Shown in pieces: positions 25,656 to 34,817 of a stretch of DNA of 64,000 nt. This DNA is from Dyadobacter fermentans (lineage in GTDB: Bacteria; Bacteroidota; Bacteroidia; Cytophagales; Spirosomataceae), in NCBI RefSeq assembly GCF_019924045.1, contig NZ_JAHXBN010000013.1, positions 372,001-436,000 on the forward strand, given 5' to 3'. Positions within the stretch are counted from its first letter, which is position 1, and each line of letters begins with the position of its first letter. The notes below the pieces were generated by a model. The model was not told the DNA's origin and ran no database searches. It worked only from the letters and a program-made list of their open reading frames with translations. The translations under genes were made by a program, and so were the position numbers.

Positions 25656-25962
25656 TAAAAAGGAGGAAAGGGACGATGGAGGAAAGGAGGATGGTTCGAA
25701 GCTCGGGCTTCGAACACCTATTCGCAGGCCTCCGGCCGGTCGGGTGTGTACGCATCGCACCAACCACTTTATGAGGGCGTTTTGCTATTCCTGCGCCATT
25801 TCACCGCGTAGCCATTATGGTTGTTACATCCCTGACGGGATTGCTATACCATTTATTCTTTTCCGTGCTACCAACATTACATCGCTACGGGATTCAAGGT
25901 TTGGTTGGTAGATGTTTCCTTCTTCCTCCCTACATTTGCCCGAATACATTCCCGGATAAAAA
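25656..25962. repeat. Repeat-filled spacer: polypurine tract and twin-hairpin element copy A
   Basis: This 300-bp spacer holds no gene. A polypurine tract (25661-25691, GGAGGAAAGG type) and a matching TTCCTCC tract (25918-25931) bracket it. At 25822-25893 is a twin-hairpin element: TTACAT followed by ATCCC-TGAC-GGGAT (25828-25841), then 53 bp from the first hairpin TTACAT again and ATCGC-TAC-GGGAT (25881-25893). A GAAGC-GGGC-GCTTCG-type hairpin lies near 25696-25712. Confidence 0.7.
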
Positions 25963-27531
25963 GTGCATCAGAATTACCATTTCATCAAACAACTCGCGCC
26001 GCGCCTGCATTCCGAATTGGCTGGAAAGCAATTTGTGGAGGCATTCAGTCAGCAGAAGGACGAACTCATTATTGTCTTCGCGCAGCAGGAGAGTGGTGAA
26101 GAGCTTGTAAAGCCATTCTTCATCAAAGCCACTTTAACCAACAGCTTCTCCTGCCTCAGTTTCCCCGAGCGCTTCGACCGGGCGCGACGGAATAGTGTTA
26201 ATCTCTTCCATGATTTCGAGGGAGATAAGGTGGATTTTGTAAAAGTCTGCAAAAATGAACGGGCCATTCAGATGCATTTTGAAAGTGGGAGGGATTTGAT
26301 ATTCAAACTCTTCGGGAATCGTTCCAATTTCATTGCGGTAAATGCGGAGGGCGAGGTTACGCAACTTTTTAATAACAAACTTGCAACGGACCGCGGCCTG
26401 ACTGTGGCGTCGCTGAACCGCGAGATCGATCAGTCGTGGGAGGCATTTGTGGCGAATGACGGCCGTTTCGAGCCTTTGTTCCCTACATTGGGAAAGATAG
26501 CAAACAAATACCTTTCCGGTAAACTGGCGGGGAAGGAAGACCTCCGGGAGCGCTGGGCCATTGTACAGGAGGTTTTGAGGGAATTCGAATCGTCGGTTTT
26601 TTATGTGACGCGGATTGAAAATATCCCTGCGCTGACACTCTTCGAAACGGGTGAAGTCGTACAGATTTTACATGACCCGATTGAAGCACTGAATGCATTC
26701 TATCTGGCTTACATTCGTTTGAGCGGGCTGGATAAGGAAAAGGCCGACATTGTTAGGTTGCTGAAAAAGCGCATCCAGCAGACCGATAATTATCTTGAAA
26801 ATACTTTCCAGAAACTCGTAGATCTGGAAAATGCGACGAAAAACGACGAGTTGGCCAACATTATCATGGCTAATTTGCATGTAATTCCCGAGCGGGCAGA
26901 AAAAGTGGAACTCTACGACTTTTACCGGGATCAGCCCATTACAATTAAATTGAAAAAGGACCTTTCCGCGCAGAAGAATGCGGAGGGCTATTACCGGAAG
27001 GCGAAGAATGAAAAGATCGAAATAGACCGGCTGAACGAAAGTCTTGCCGCGCGTGAGACAGACAGGAAGCGTTTGCAGCAACATTTGGAACACATAGAAG
27101 GGATTGAACTGCTCCGCGATTTGCGGGCTTACATCAAGGCCAACAAGCTGGAACAGGGTAGCGCAGCCCCGACCGTCGATGACCTTTTCAAACGGCTGGA
27201 CTTTATGGGTTACACCATTCTGATTGGTCGGAATGCGAAGAACAGCGATTTGCTGACCAAACAGGCGCATAAGGAAGACCTCTGGCTGCACGCGAAGGAT
27301 GTTACAGGCTCGCACGTGGTAGTAAAGAACCAGCCCGGACGCAAATTTCCCGCGCCGGTGATCGAGCGGGCGGCGGAACTGGCGGCATTTTATTCAAAAC
27401 GCAAGAACGATTCGTTGTGTCCGGTGATCGTCACGCCGAAGAAATTTATCCGCAAACCGAAAGGCCTTCCCGATGGTCTCGTGCTGATAGACAAGGAAGA
27501 TATCGTGATGGTGGTCGCCAAGGGGGAATAG
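25963..27531 (+). CDS. rqcH: RqcH/NFACT-family ribosome quality control protein
   Basis: This 522-residue protein has NFACT-N (about 1-200), a helix-hairpin-helix and coiled-coil middle (about 260-400) and NFACT-R (about 410-510, with LWLHAKDVTGSHVVVK). RqcH/Rqc2 proteins bind stalled 50S subunits with peptidyl-tRNA and add alanine tails that mark the chain for degradation (established for the bacterial family). Translation most likely starts at GTG 25963, because MHQNYHFIKQLAP matches the family N terminus and no ATG lies nearby. It stands alone, 121 bp before PBP2. Confidence 0.88.
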   Translation: MHQNYHFIKQLAPRLHSELAGKQFVEAFSQQKDELIIVFAQQESGEELVKPFFIKATLTNSFSCLSFPERFDRARRNSVNLFHDFEGDKVDFVKVCKNERAIQMHFESGRDLIFKLFGNRSNFIAVNAEGEVTQLFNNKLATDRGLTVASLNREIDQSWEAFVANDGRFEPLFPTLGKIANKYLSGKLAGKEDLRERWAIVQEVLREFESSVFYVTRIENIPALTLFETGEVVQILHDPIEALNAFYLAYIRLSGLDKEKADIVRLLKKRIQQTDNYLENTFQKLVDLENATKNDELANIIMANLHVIPERAEKVELYDFYRDQPITIKLKKDLSAQKNAEGYYRKAKNEKIEIDRLNESLAARETDRKRLQQHLEHIEGIELLRDLRAYIKANKLEQGSAAPTVDDLFKRLDFMGYTILIGRNAKNSDLLTKQAHKEDLWLHAKDVTGSHVVVKNQPGRKFPAPVIERAAELAAFYSKRKNDSLCPVIVTPKKFIRKPKGLPDGLVLIDKEDIVMVVAKGE

Positions 27532-27652
27532 AAGGGGGCAAATGTCCTAAAAATGAAGTTTTTATTATTTATTAACCGAAATCCTACTTTGAATAATCTT
27601 TTGCTATTGCGAACTTCGTGTGAAAATTGAGAACCGGAATTTTTAGTGCAGA

Positions 27653-29644
27653 ATGCTCGAAAGTCGTCGATTTGTTATCATTGGATTTTTTGCTTTAGTA
27701 GGTGTTATATACTTATTACGACTTTTCTACCTCCAGGTGTTGGATGAGAGCTATTCCATCGAATCATCCAGCAATTCCATCAAACGTGTTACCGAAATTC
27801 CCTTCCGTGGTCAGATCTATGACCGTTACGGGAAGCTGATCGTATATAATACCCCCGTTTATGACCTCCTCGTGACGCCCTACAAGGTGAAAATGGACGA
27901 TACGTTGCGCTTTTGCCAGGTGTTGGGGATAGAAAGGCACGATTTCGATAGTCTGATGGCGGCCGCGAGTGCTTACAGCCGGGTAAAGCCGTCGCTGTTC
28001 TTACGGCAGCTTTCCAAGGAGGATTTTGCGTCGATTCAGGACATTATGGTCGATTACTCAGGTTTTGAGTTTGCCAAAAGCTCCCTGCGTACCTACACCG
28101 CGCCTACGCTTGCGAACACGCTCGGGTATGTGAGCGAGATCACCAAAGGTCAGCTTGAAAAACAAGAAGAACCCTACTACCGCCAGGGCGATTACATCGG
28201 TCAGAGCGGCGTCGAGCGTATTTACGAAAACGAGCTGAGGGGAAAAAGGGGCACAAAGTTTGTCATGCAGAATGTGGCGGGTGTTTACAAGGGTTCCTGG
28301 AAAAATGGGGAGCTTGATACGATGGCCGTGGCGGGAGAGAACCTTTATACCGGTCTGGACCTCGAAGTGCAGCAGTACGCCGACAGCCTGATGGTGAACA
28401 AGGTAGGAAGCGTGGTGGCGATCGAGCCGAAAACCGGGCAGGTCATTTCCATGGTTTCGGCCCCGACTTACGATCCGAACATTCTTGCAAGCCGATATTT
28501 TTCTAAAAACTTCGCGGCTTTGGTGCGTAACCCTTACAAGCCGTTGTTCAACAGGCCGGTCATGGCCAGCTACCGGCCGGGTTCCACATTCAAGCTGATC
28601 CAGGCATTGATTGGTTTACAAGAAGGTGTAATTACCCCGGGCAGCGGTTTCACGCACGCCAATTGCCCGGTAGGGTGCCACAATCACCCCGCAACGAGCA
28701 CAGTGGCGCTCGGGGTGACGCATTCCTGCAACCCTTATTTCTACAATGTTTTCAGAAGGCTGATTTATAAAAACAATATCAAAAATACCTTTAAGGCGTC
28801 GGCGGTGGGACTCGATGCGTGGCACGACGACATCGCCAAGTTCGGGATCGGGCAGCGGCTCGGTATCGATCTGCCGAGTGAGTACAAGGGAAATTTGCCC
28901 GATAAGAAATACTATGACCGCTTCTACGGCGAGTACCGCTGGAAGTTCTCAAATATTTACTCGCTGAGTATCGGCGAAGGAGAGTTGCTGATCACGCCTT
29001 TGAAAATGGCGAATGTGGCTGCCATTATCGCCAACCGCGGCTATTTCTACACGCCGCACGTCATTCACGGCATTGGCGATAAGAAAACGGTGAAGCCCGA
29101 GTTTCTGGAAAGGCACGAAACCGGGGTTGATGCGCACAATTTCGAGCCGGTGATCGAGGGGATGATCGGGGCGGTGGAGGCTGGTACCGCGCGCCGTTCG
29201 CGCGTGGAAGGCATCACGATCGCGGGTAAGACCGGTACTTCGCAGAACAAGCGGGGGGACGACCACTCGATCTTTATCGCGTTTGCGCCGGTGGATGATC
29301 CTAAAATCGCGATTGCCGTGTTCGTGGAGAATGCGGGCGCGGGTGGCTCGGCGGCTGCGCCCATCGCCAACTTGATCATCGAAAAATACCTGTCGCGCAA
29401 GGTGACCAACAAGGCGCTGGAAGAACGCATGATGAAGCTCGACCTGATGAGCAAGGTAGTGCTGCCGACGACGAAAAAGCCGGGCGAAACGGAAACGAAG
29501 AAGAAAACCGAGGAGGTGAAGAAACCGACCGGTGATCCGAATGACCCGGCCAACCGCCTGCCGGGCGCACCACATCCGGCCAATCCCGCTGCCATGAGGG
29601 GGCCGATAGCCCTGCCGAAGCAAAGCCATCAAAAAGCACTTTAA
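27653..29644 (+). CDS. mrdA: Penicillin-binding protein 2, peptidoglycan transpeptidase
   Basis: This 663-residue class B PBP has one N-terminal membrane anchor (about 8-28), a dimerisation/pedestal region and a transpeptidase domain with Ser311-x-x-Lys314 (PGSTFK), Ser358-Cys-Asn360 (SxN) and Lys526-Thr-Gly (KTGTS). It cross-links peptidoglycan during side-wall growth in the elongasome together with RodA, encoded 22 bp downstream. The last 80 residues are a low-complexity K/E/T then P/A-rich tail, longer than in E. coli PBP2. mreBCD genes, often upstream in Bacteroidota, are not seen here. Confidence 0.94.
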   Translation: MLESRRFVIIGFFALVGVIYLLRLFYLQVLDESYSIESSSNSIKRVTEIPFRGQIYDRYGKLIVYNTPVYDLLVTPYKVKMDDTLRFCQVLGIERHDFDSLMAAASAYSRVKPSLFLRQLSKEDFASIQDIMVDYSGFEFAKSSLRTYTAPTLANTLGYVSEITKGQLEKQEEPYYRQGDYIGQSGVERIYENELRGKRGTKFVMQNVAGVYKGSWKNGELDTMAVAGENLYTGLDLEVQQYADSLMVNKVGSVVAIEPKTGQVISMVSAPTYDPNILASRYFSKNFAALVRNPYKPLFNRPVMASYRPGSTFKLIQALIGLQEGVITPGSGFTHANCPVGCHNHPATSTVALGVTHSCNPYFYNVFRRLIYKNNIKNTFKASAVGLDAWHDDIAKFGIGQRLGIDLPSEYKGNLPDKKYYDRFYGEYRWKFSNIYSLSIGEGELLITPLKMANVAAIIANRGYFYTPHVIHGIGDKKTVKPEFLERHETGVDAHNFEPVIEGMIGAVEAGTARRSRVEGITIAGKTGTSQNKRGDDHSIFIAFAPVDDPKIAIAVFVENAGAGGSAAAPIANLIIEKYLSRKVTNKALEERMMKLDLMSKVVLPTTKKPGETETKKKTEEVKKPTGDPNDPANRLPGAPHPANPAAMRGPIALPKQSHQKAL

Positions 29645-29666
29645 GAACTTACAAACCGATACTAAA

Positions 29667-30950
29667 ATGGCTGAAAGCAAGCCGATTACCAAGAACGTGG
29701 ACTGGATGGTGGTGCTGATTTACATCGCTTGTCTGATGATTGGCTGGTTGAATATCTATGCCGCCGTTTACAATCCGGAAGCGCACACGAATATGTTCGA
29801 TTTGTCGAACAATGCCGGAAAACAGCTGATGTGGATCGGGACGGCCGCGCTATTGATCATTTGTATCCTTGTGATAGATTACAAGTTTTACGAGACGTTC
29901 TCTTTCGTAATCTATGCGGTGGTGATATTCCTGCTGGTGGTAGTGCTGTTTGCGGGGTCTAACATCAACGGATCGCGCTCCTGGATCAAACTGGGCAGTT
30001 TTTCGTTGCAACCGGCCGAGTTTTCGAAGCTGGCGGTGAGCCTGGCCATCTCCAAATATCTGAGCGATCCGGCGATTAGCCTTAACCGGAAGTTGAAGGA
30101 CTATTACCCGATCATGGGGATTATCGCATTACCCGCATTTCTGATCCTTCTATCGAATGAAACGGGTTCCATGCTCGTTTTCGCCTCTTTTGCGATCGTG
30201 CTCTACCGCGAAGGGATGCCCGGTTTTATTCCGGCGATCGGGATGATCGGTGCGGCTTTGCTGATCATTACATTGCTTTTTGTGAAATGGTATATCGCCG
30301 GGGCCATTATCGTGATCGCCGGGCTGGTGATCTGGCTGATGCCGGTCATGACGCGTCGCCGAGGCGGGCTCTGGGCTACGATCATCGTGGCTTTTGTGAT
30401 GATCGGGATCGTGTTCGGGGTAGATTTCTTTATGAATAATGTGCTTCAAAAACACCAGAGAGGCCGCATTATGGTACTGCTCGACCCTGATTCCGACCCG
30501 CGCGGTATCGGCTGGAACGTGATCCAGTCCAAAATTGCGATCGGTTCCGGCGGGCTTTGGGGTAAAGGCTTTTTACAGGGTACCCAAACCAAATTCGACT
30601 TTGTGCCCGAGCAAAGCACCGACTTTATTTTCTGCACGGTGGGAGAGGAGCACGGCTTCGTGGGAACGACAATCGTGGTGTTCCTTTTTGTTGCATTGAT
30701 TTCCAGGCTTGTAGTACTTGCCGAGCGACAGCGGAGCCGTTTCGCCAGGGTATACGGCTATTGTGTGGCCGGGATTATCTTCTTCCACTTCCTGGTCAAT
30801 GTCGGCATGACCATCGGGCTGATGCCCGTTATCGGTATCCCATTACCGTTTTTCAGCTACGGAGGGTCGTCGTTGTGGTCCTTTTCGGTACTCCTTTTTA
30901 TCTTCCTGAAAATCGACGCGCAACGGCCGTTTACGCTATCGAGGGGGTAG
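29667..30950 (+). CDS. rodA: RodA peptidoglycan glycosyltransferase (SEDS family)
   Basis: This 427-residue polytopic protein of about ten membrane segments polymerises lipid II as the partner of PBP2. SEDS landmarks are GSRSWIKLGSFSLQPAEFSK, the ExxTDFIF segment (PEQSTDFIFCTVGEEHGF) and the C-terminal GMTIGLMPVIGIPLPFFSYG, then GGSS. The 22-bp gap to mrdA indicates one transcript. FtsW is the alternative family member, but the pairing with PBP2 favours RodA. The long TM7 loop has the conserved catalytic-region aspartate near LLDPDSDPRG. Confidence 0.92.
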   Translation: MAESKPITKNVDWMVVLIYIACLMIGWLNIYAAVYNPEAHTNMFDLSNNAGKQLMWIGTAALLIICILVIDYKFYETFSFVIYAVVIFLLVVVLFAGSNINGSRSWIKLGSFSLQPAEFSKLAVSLAISKYLSDPAISLNRKLKDYYPIMGIIALPAFLILLSNETGSMLVFASFAIVLYREGMPGFIPAIGMIGAALLIITLLFVKWYIAGAIIVIAGLVIWLMPVMTRRRGGLWATIIVAFVMIGIVFGVDFFMNNVLQKHQRGRIMVLLDPDSDPRGIGWNVIQSKIAIGSGGLWGKGFLQGTQTKFDFVPEQSTDFIFCTVGEEHGFVGTTIVVFLFVALISRLVVLAERQRSRFARVYGYCVAGIIFFHFLVNVGMTIGLMPVIGIPLPFFSYGGSSLWSFSVLLFIFLKIDAQRPFTLSRG

Positions 30951-31307
30951 TTTTGAATAAGTGAATGAGCCGCCGCGGAACGGAAAGTGAGTGAATTTTA
31001 AGAAGAGTCGCGCGAACTCGAATGCCGTTAGGCATGTAATATTGGTAGGAAAATATCTGCCAAAAAGCGTTAAAATGCCCTTGGGCATGTAACAACCGCG
31101 CTGATGCTTTGCTGTTGCATCCCTGACGGGATTTTGAAAACGTCTTACCTTCCTAGTTTCTACCAATATTACATAGCTACGCGATTTTCTAAGGATCAAA
31201 AATCCATCTACGGCCCAACTACCTATTCACGCAGAAGCTCAGCCCGCCCCTCGATCCCCGGCTATTCATTCAATCATTCAATCATTCAAAATTGAAAATT
31301 CACTCAT
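30951..31307. repeat. Spacer with two oppositely oriented twin-hairpin elements and CATTCAA repeats
   Basis: This 357-bp gene-free region contains copy C (minus orientation, 31021-31096; hairpins ATGCC-GTTA-GGCAT and ATGCCC-TT-GGGCAT) and copy B (plus orientation, 31115-31186; hairpins ATCCC-TGAC-GGGAT and ATAGC-TAC-GCGAT). In both copies the hairpins start 53 bp apart, and in copy B the second one is preceded by CTACCAATATTACAT. A CATTCAA repeat run lies at 31263-31313. No promoter or ORF is evident. Confidence 0.72.
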
Positions 31308-31685
31308 TCAAATTTTCCCCGCCGCCACAATCAGCAACACCCAACCAGCGATGAGCGCCAGCCCGCCGATCGGTGCGGTTGCCCCGAACTTGGTAATGCC
31401 CGTGAAGCAAATCGCATACAGTGAGCCGGAGAAGATGATCACGCCCACCGCGAATGCGTTACCCGACCAGCCCAGCAACTTCACCGCGTCTTCGCCCGCG
31501 CGTTCCATGAGTATACCCACGAGCACCATCGCGAGCGCGTGGTAGAACTGGTATTTCACGGCTGTTTCAAACGTTTCGGTTCGGCCCGAAGCTTCCAGCA
31601 TTCCTTTTAATGCATGTGCGCCGAATGCGCCGAGGGAAACGGCCAGCGCGCCAAGGATGCCGCCTGCCTGTATCATGAATTTCAT
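31308..31685 (-). CDS. DUF423 family small membrane protein
   Basis: This 125-residue protein has four membrane segments and the DUF423 hallmarks GGILGALAVSLGAFGAHALK near the N terminus, FETAVKYQFYHALAMV and FSGSLYAICFTG. The start is the ATG at 31685 (MKFMIQAG); the longer open frame upstream is not conserved-looking. DUF423 proteins (E. coli YgdD relatives) are widespread and have no established function. It is transcribed alone, toward the repeat-rich spacer. Confidence 0.85.
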   Translation of the reverse strand: MKFMIQAGGILGALAVSLGAFGAHALKGMLEASGRTETFETAVKYQFYHALAMVLVGILMERAGEDAVKLLGWSGNAFAVGVIIFSGSLYAICFTGITKFGATAPIGGLALIAGWVLLIVAAGKI

Positions 31686-31877
31686 ATCGTAAACCGGTAT
31701 TAGGGATTGGTTAAATTGTAATAAAAGCCATTTGCCGTTTAGTAGAATGCTGGCAAATCGGTCCGGTAAAGTTAGGCCCGGGCGAGAGCGCGACCAACTC
31801 TTTATGCCAATTTTATTAACTTGCGCGCTTCGGAAAGGCATTCCCGGATGCCGATCACAGGGGAAACGATTTGACCA

Positions 31878-32951
31878 ATGACCATAGAACGCTTCATACA
31901 GCTGTGGACACACCGCTATCATAAATATACACACATTGCCAAGGCCCATTTAAAAGGCCGGAATGCCCGCGGCCATTTCCGGGGCGTGAAACGGAGGCTG
32001 AAAAAAGGCCGGGAACTGATCGGGATCATTCGTACGGAGCATTTCGGGGACATTGTAGCGGCTGAGCCGATCTCTCGTTACGTGCGCGAGCAGTATCCGG
32101 ATGCGCACATAGTATGGTTTGTAAAGCCAGGTTTCGCCGAGCTGGTGAGCCATAACCCGAATGTCGACGAGGTTTTCAAAGAGTTTTGCGTCACCGAGCG
32201 ACGGATATTGCTGGAAGGGAATGTGTTTGACAAAGTTTTTGAACTGCAATTCAGGAATAACAATCATTGTCCTAAATGCCAGGTGTTTACTGAAAACCCT
32301 GTGGCATTAAAGCGGGACATTAATGTGCTTAATTACTTCGATTACGGCAACTTGCTGGAAGTTTTCGCGCAGACGGGAGACCTCATTCCTCCCAAAGCAG
32401 CGTTTCCGGCCGACGACCAGCCGCGTTTATACCTGCAACCTTCCCACAAAGCGAAAGTGGACAGCCTCGGGTTACCCGAAAAATATATTGTCATGCATTG
32501 CCGCTCCAACTACGAGCCTAAGGACTGGCCGGCCGAACGTTGGGACCAGTTGGTGCATTGGCTGGCGGAACGATACGACTACCAGCTGGTGGAAATCGGT
32601 TTGGAAAGTAATTTGAATGTGAAAACACCTGCATATCGGAACCTCTGCGGGCAGCTGAGCATTCTGGAAACCGCGGAAGTGATCCGTCGGGCGTCGTTCT
32701 TCATCGGACTCGACAGCGGGCCTTCGCACTTGGGCAATGCAACGGGTACTTTCGGCATTATCCTGATGGGCGCGCTTAATAACTTCCTGAATTACAATCC
32801 ATATTCGGGTCGATACGGCCGGGAGGAGAATGCGTTGCTGGTAAGGCAGGCAGGCTTGCCTTGTGCACAGCTTCCGTTCGAGTTTGTGCAGGAGCAGGTG
32901 CGATCGGTGCTCGAAAAGAGCTCGGATAATGCGCTCCGCTTGCTATCGTGA
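31878..32951 (+). CDS. Glycosyltransferase family 9 (heptosyltransferase-like)
   Basis: This 357-residue protein has the GT9/heptosyltransferase architecture of two Rossmann domains. The N-terminal IGIIRTEHFGDIVAAEPI matches the family's R-x-x-x-(L/F)GDxx motif, and the C-terminal ADP-sugar-binding segment is FIGLDSGPSHLGNATGT. A basic N-terminal extension of about 45 residues precedes the fold. It probably adds a sugar to lipopolysaccharide core or a related glycan, but in Bacteroidota GT9 substrates are usually not heptose, so the acceptor is open. Its 3' end overlaps the convergent YggS-type gene by 9 bp. Confidence 0.85.
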   Translation: MTIERFIQLWTHRYHKYTHIAKAHLKGRNARGHFRGVKRRLKKGRELIGIIRTEHFGDIVAAEPISRYVREQYPDAHIVWFVKPGFAELVSHNPNVDEVFKEFCVTERRILLEGNVFDKVFELQFRNNNHCPKCQVFTENPVALKRDINVLNYFDYGNLLEVFAQTGDLIPPKAAFPADDQPRLYLQPSHKAKVDSLGLPEKYIVMHCRSNYEPKDWPAERWDQLVHWLAERYDYQLVEIGLESNLNVKTPAYRNLCGQLSILETAEVIRRASFFIGLDSGPSHLGNATGTFGIILMGALNNFLNYNPYSGRYGREENALLVRQAGLPCAQLPFEFVQEQVRSVLEKSSDNALRLLS

Positions 32952-33605
32952 GCCAAAAATCGCGCTACCCACACGTACGAGCGTACTGCCTTCTTCCTGT
33001 GCGATGAGGTAGTCGCCGCTCATGCCCATGGAGAGCTCACGCATCATAACCTGGCCATTTTCGTAGGTCTTGAAGGATTCGAAGGTGTTTTTTAGCCCCC
33101 GGAATTCGGCTCTGACCACATCGGGATCGTCGGTATTGGAGGCCATGCCCATCAAACCGACAATTCTCACGTTAGTTAATGCAGCAAGCTCAGCGGATGT
33201 GATGATCTCCAATGCTTCTTCTTCCGAAAGGCCGAATTTGGTTTCTTCCTTCGCAATGTAGATCTGTAAAATGCAGTCGATTACCCGGTCGTTCTTTTTA
33301 GCTTCCTTATTGATTTCTTTCAATAGCTTGAAACTATCGACTGAATGCACCAGGCTTACAAAAGGTGCCATGTATTTCACCTTATTGGTCTGTAAATGCC
33401 CGATCATGTGCCATTCGATATCCTTGGGGAGCTCCTCGTACTTGGCCACCATTTCCTGCACCTTATTTTCCCCAAAAAGCCTAGCTCCGGCCTCGTAAGC
33501 CTCGGTCAGCAGGTTGGTTGGTTTGGTTTTTGTAACTGCTACCAGGCGTGTCTCGGGGCGTAGTCCTTGTAGTATCTGGGCCAGATTGTCGGCTATGGAA
33601 GGCAT
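32943..33605 (-). CDS. yggS: YggS/PROSC-family pyridoxal phosphate homeostasis protein
   Basis: This 220-residue TIM-barrel protein carries the PLP-binding lysine in LVAVTKTKP near residue 26, and family segments FGENKVQEMVAK, WHMIGHLQTNKVK and ELSMGMSGDYLIAQEEGSTLVRVGSAIFG. YggS/PROSC proteins bind PLP and buffer it without known enzyme activity. Length and motifs are standard. It converges on the GT9 gene and diverges from the coiled-coil protein gene after a 140-bp gap. Confidence 0.93.
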   Translation of the reverse strand: MPSIADNLAQILQGLRPETRLVAVTKTKPTNLLTEAYEAGARLFGENKVQEMVAKYEELPKDIEWHMIGHLQTNKVKYMAPFVSLVHSVDSFKLLKEINKEAKKNDRVIDCILQIYIAKEETKFGLSEEEALEIITSAELAALTNVRIVGLMGMASNTDDPDVVRAEFRGLKNTFESFKTYENGQVMMRELSMGMSGDYLIAQEEGSTLVRVGSAIFGSR

Positions 33606-33745
33606 GTGGAGATGCTAAAAAATTGATAATTAACCGGTTAAATCAGGAATTTATCGACCGGACGCTATAAATCGGGGTTTGCGTGTTTCAAAATTGAAAA
33701 AAACATACTTCTTTTACCAACTAAATTCAAAATTTAACCTTCTGT

Positions 33746-34687
33746 ATGGACTACAACCAGGAACAAAAGCAAGACAGAAAAACTCTCCTATGGGCCGCAT
33801 TGGCCGTTTTGCTGTTGCTTAATTTGGTGCTTGTGTACTTTATATACCACGAGAAACAGGAAAACCTCGCGAAGGACGAGATCATTACCGCCAAAACCGA
33901 AGAGGTACTTTCCATTAAAACCAAACTGGATTCCATTTCCACGGAGCTTGATATTAAAATCGCCGAAATTCAGAAACTGGGCGGAAGTGTAGATTCACTG
34001 GTCGCATTGAAAGCCCAGCTTGAAAAAGATAAGAAAGAGCTCAAAAATGCCAGCACGTATTCGGCTGCCAGCTATAACCAGAAGATCAAGAACTACGAAT
34101 CGGTATTGTCGGAGAAGGACGGCGAGATTGCCCGTTTGAAACAGGAACTGGGTATTGCCACCACGAAAAACGAGGAGCTGAATCAAAAGGTGACCGGTCT
34201 GGAATCGGAGAAACAGCTGCTTGCGGATTCGGTGTCGACGTATTCGGCTCAAAACAAAGAGCTTGCTGAAAAAGTAACGCTGGCTTCGGCGCTGCACGCG
34301 GAGAATGTGAGCGTGAATGCGGTTTCTTCCAAAGGAAAAGAGCGCGAAGGAGGAAAATACAAGGCAAAACGCATCGATAAGCTGAGAGTGAACTTCAAAC
34401 TGGCCGAAAATGCGGTCGCGAAGCAGAACGAGAAAGACATTTATCTGCGCGTACTCGATCCGGACGGGGCAGTGCTGTCAGACATGGCTACCGGCTCGGG
34501 TTCGTTCATGTTTAATGGTAAAGAATTGATTTATAGTTCTAAACAGACTGTGAGCTTTACCAATACAGGCCAGTCGGTGGATATTTTCTATGGCCGCGGA
34601 GGCATTCCGATGAAGGACGGAAAATATGTGATCGAGCTGTATAGCGAAGGTTTCAAGATAGGCCAGGGCGATTTTACAGTCAGATAA
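33746..34687 (+). CDS. Membrane-anchored coiled-coil protein of unknown function
   Basis: This 313-residue protein has a short polar N terminus, one membrane segment (about 14-33, LLWAALAVLLLLNLVLVYFI), a long coiled coil (about 34-190, heptads rich in K/E/L) and a C-terminal beta-rich domain (about 205-313) with LRVNFKLAENAVAKQNEKDI and YVIELYSEGFKIGQGDFTV. The C-terminal domain should face the periplasm. Homologues of this shape are common in Bacteroidota but I know of no assigned role; structural or envelope-related function is a guess. Confidence 0.75.
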   Translation: MDYNQEQKQDRKTLLWAALAVLLLLNLVLVYFIYHEKQENLAKDEIITAKTEEVLSIKTKLDSISTELDIKIAEIQKLGGSVDSLVALKAQLEKDKKELKNASTYSAASYNQKIKNYESVLSEKDGEIARLKQELGIATTKNEELNQKVTGLESEKQLLADSVSTYSAQNKELAEKVTLASALHAENVSVNAVSSKGKEREGGKYKAKRIDKLRVNFKLAENAVAKQNEKDIYLRVLDPDGAVLSDMATGSGSFMFNGKELIYSSKQTVSFTNTGQSVDIFYGRGGIPMKDGKYVIELYSEGFKIGQGDFTVR

Positions 34688-34715
34688 TAGGCCGTAGTTT
34701 TGGTTAAGTCATTGC

Positions 34716-34751
34716 AGGGCTTGGAATTTTAAATTTCAAGCCCTATTTTTG
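34716..34751 (+). promoter_or_regulatory. Terminator/promoter junction before the ribosomal protein operon
   Basis: AGGGCTTG and CAAGCCCT (about 34716-34743) form a hairpin that can end the preceding gene. TTG at 34721-34723, 20 bp, then TATTTTTG at 34744-34751 form a full Bacteroidota promoter for rpsF overlapping that hairpin. Confidence 0.6.
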
Positions 34752-34754
34752 CAC

Positions 34755-34793
34755 CCTCATTTTGATCATTGTGTCAGGATGAGGTTTTTAATT
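34755..34793 (+). promoter_or_regulatory. Leader hairpin of rpsF-rpsR-rplI
   Basis: CCTCAT at 34755-34760 pairs with ATGAGG at 34779-34784 and is followed by TTTTTAATTT. It lies in the predicted 60-base leader. It may be an attenuator or a site for S6:S18 feedback, known from other bacteria, but the canonical motif is not obvious. Confidence 0.35.
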
Positions 34794-34817
34794 TATCATA
34801 CAATAACCAATTACCGT

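Noticed and set aside
25505..25911. Overlapping small open frames after emrB (25523-25774, 25525-25911, 25539-25763)
   Set aside because: They run through the terminator and the repeats and have no codon or domain support.
31686..31949. N-terminal extension of the DUF423 protein
   Set aside because: The extra 88 residues are Trp/Arg rich, non-hydrophobic and unlike the family, whose members start at MKFM.
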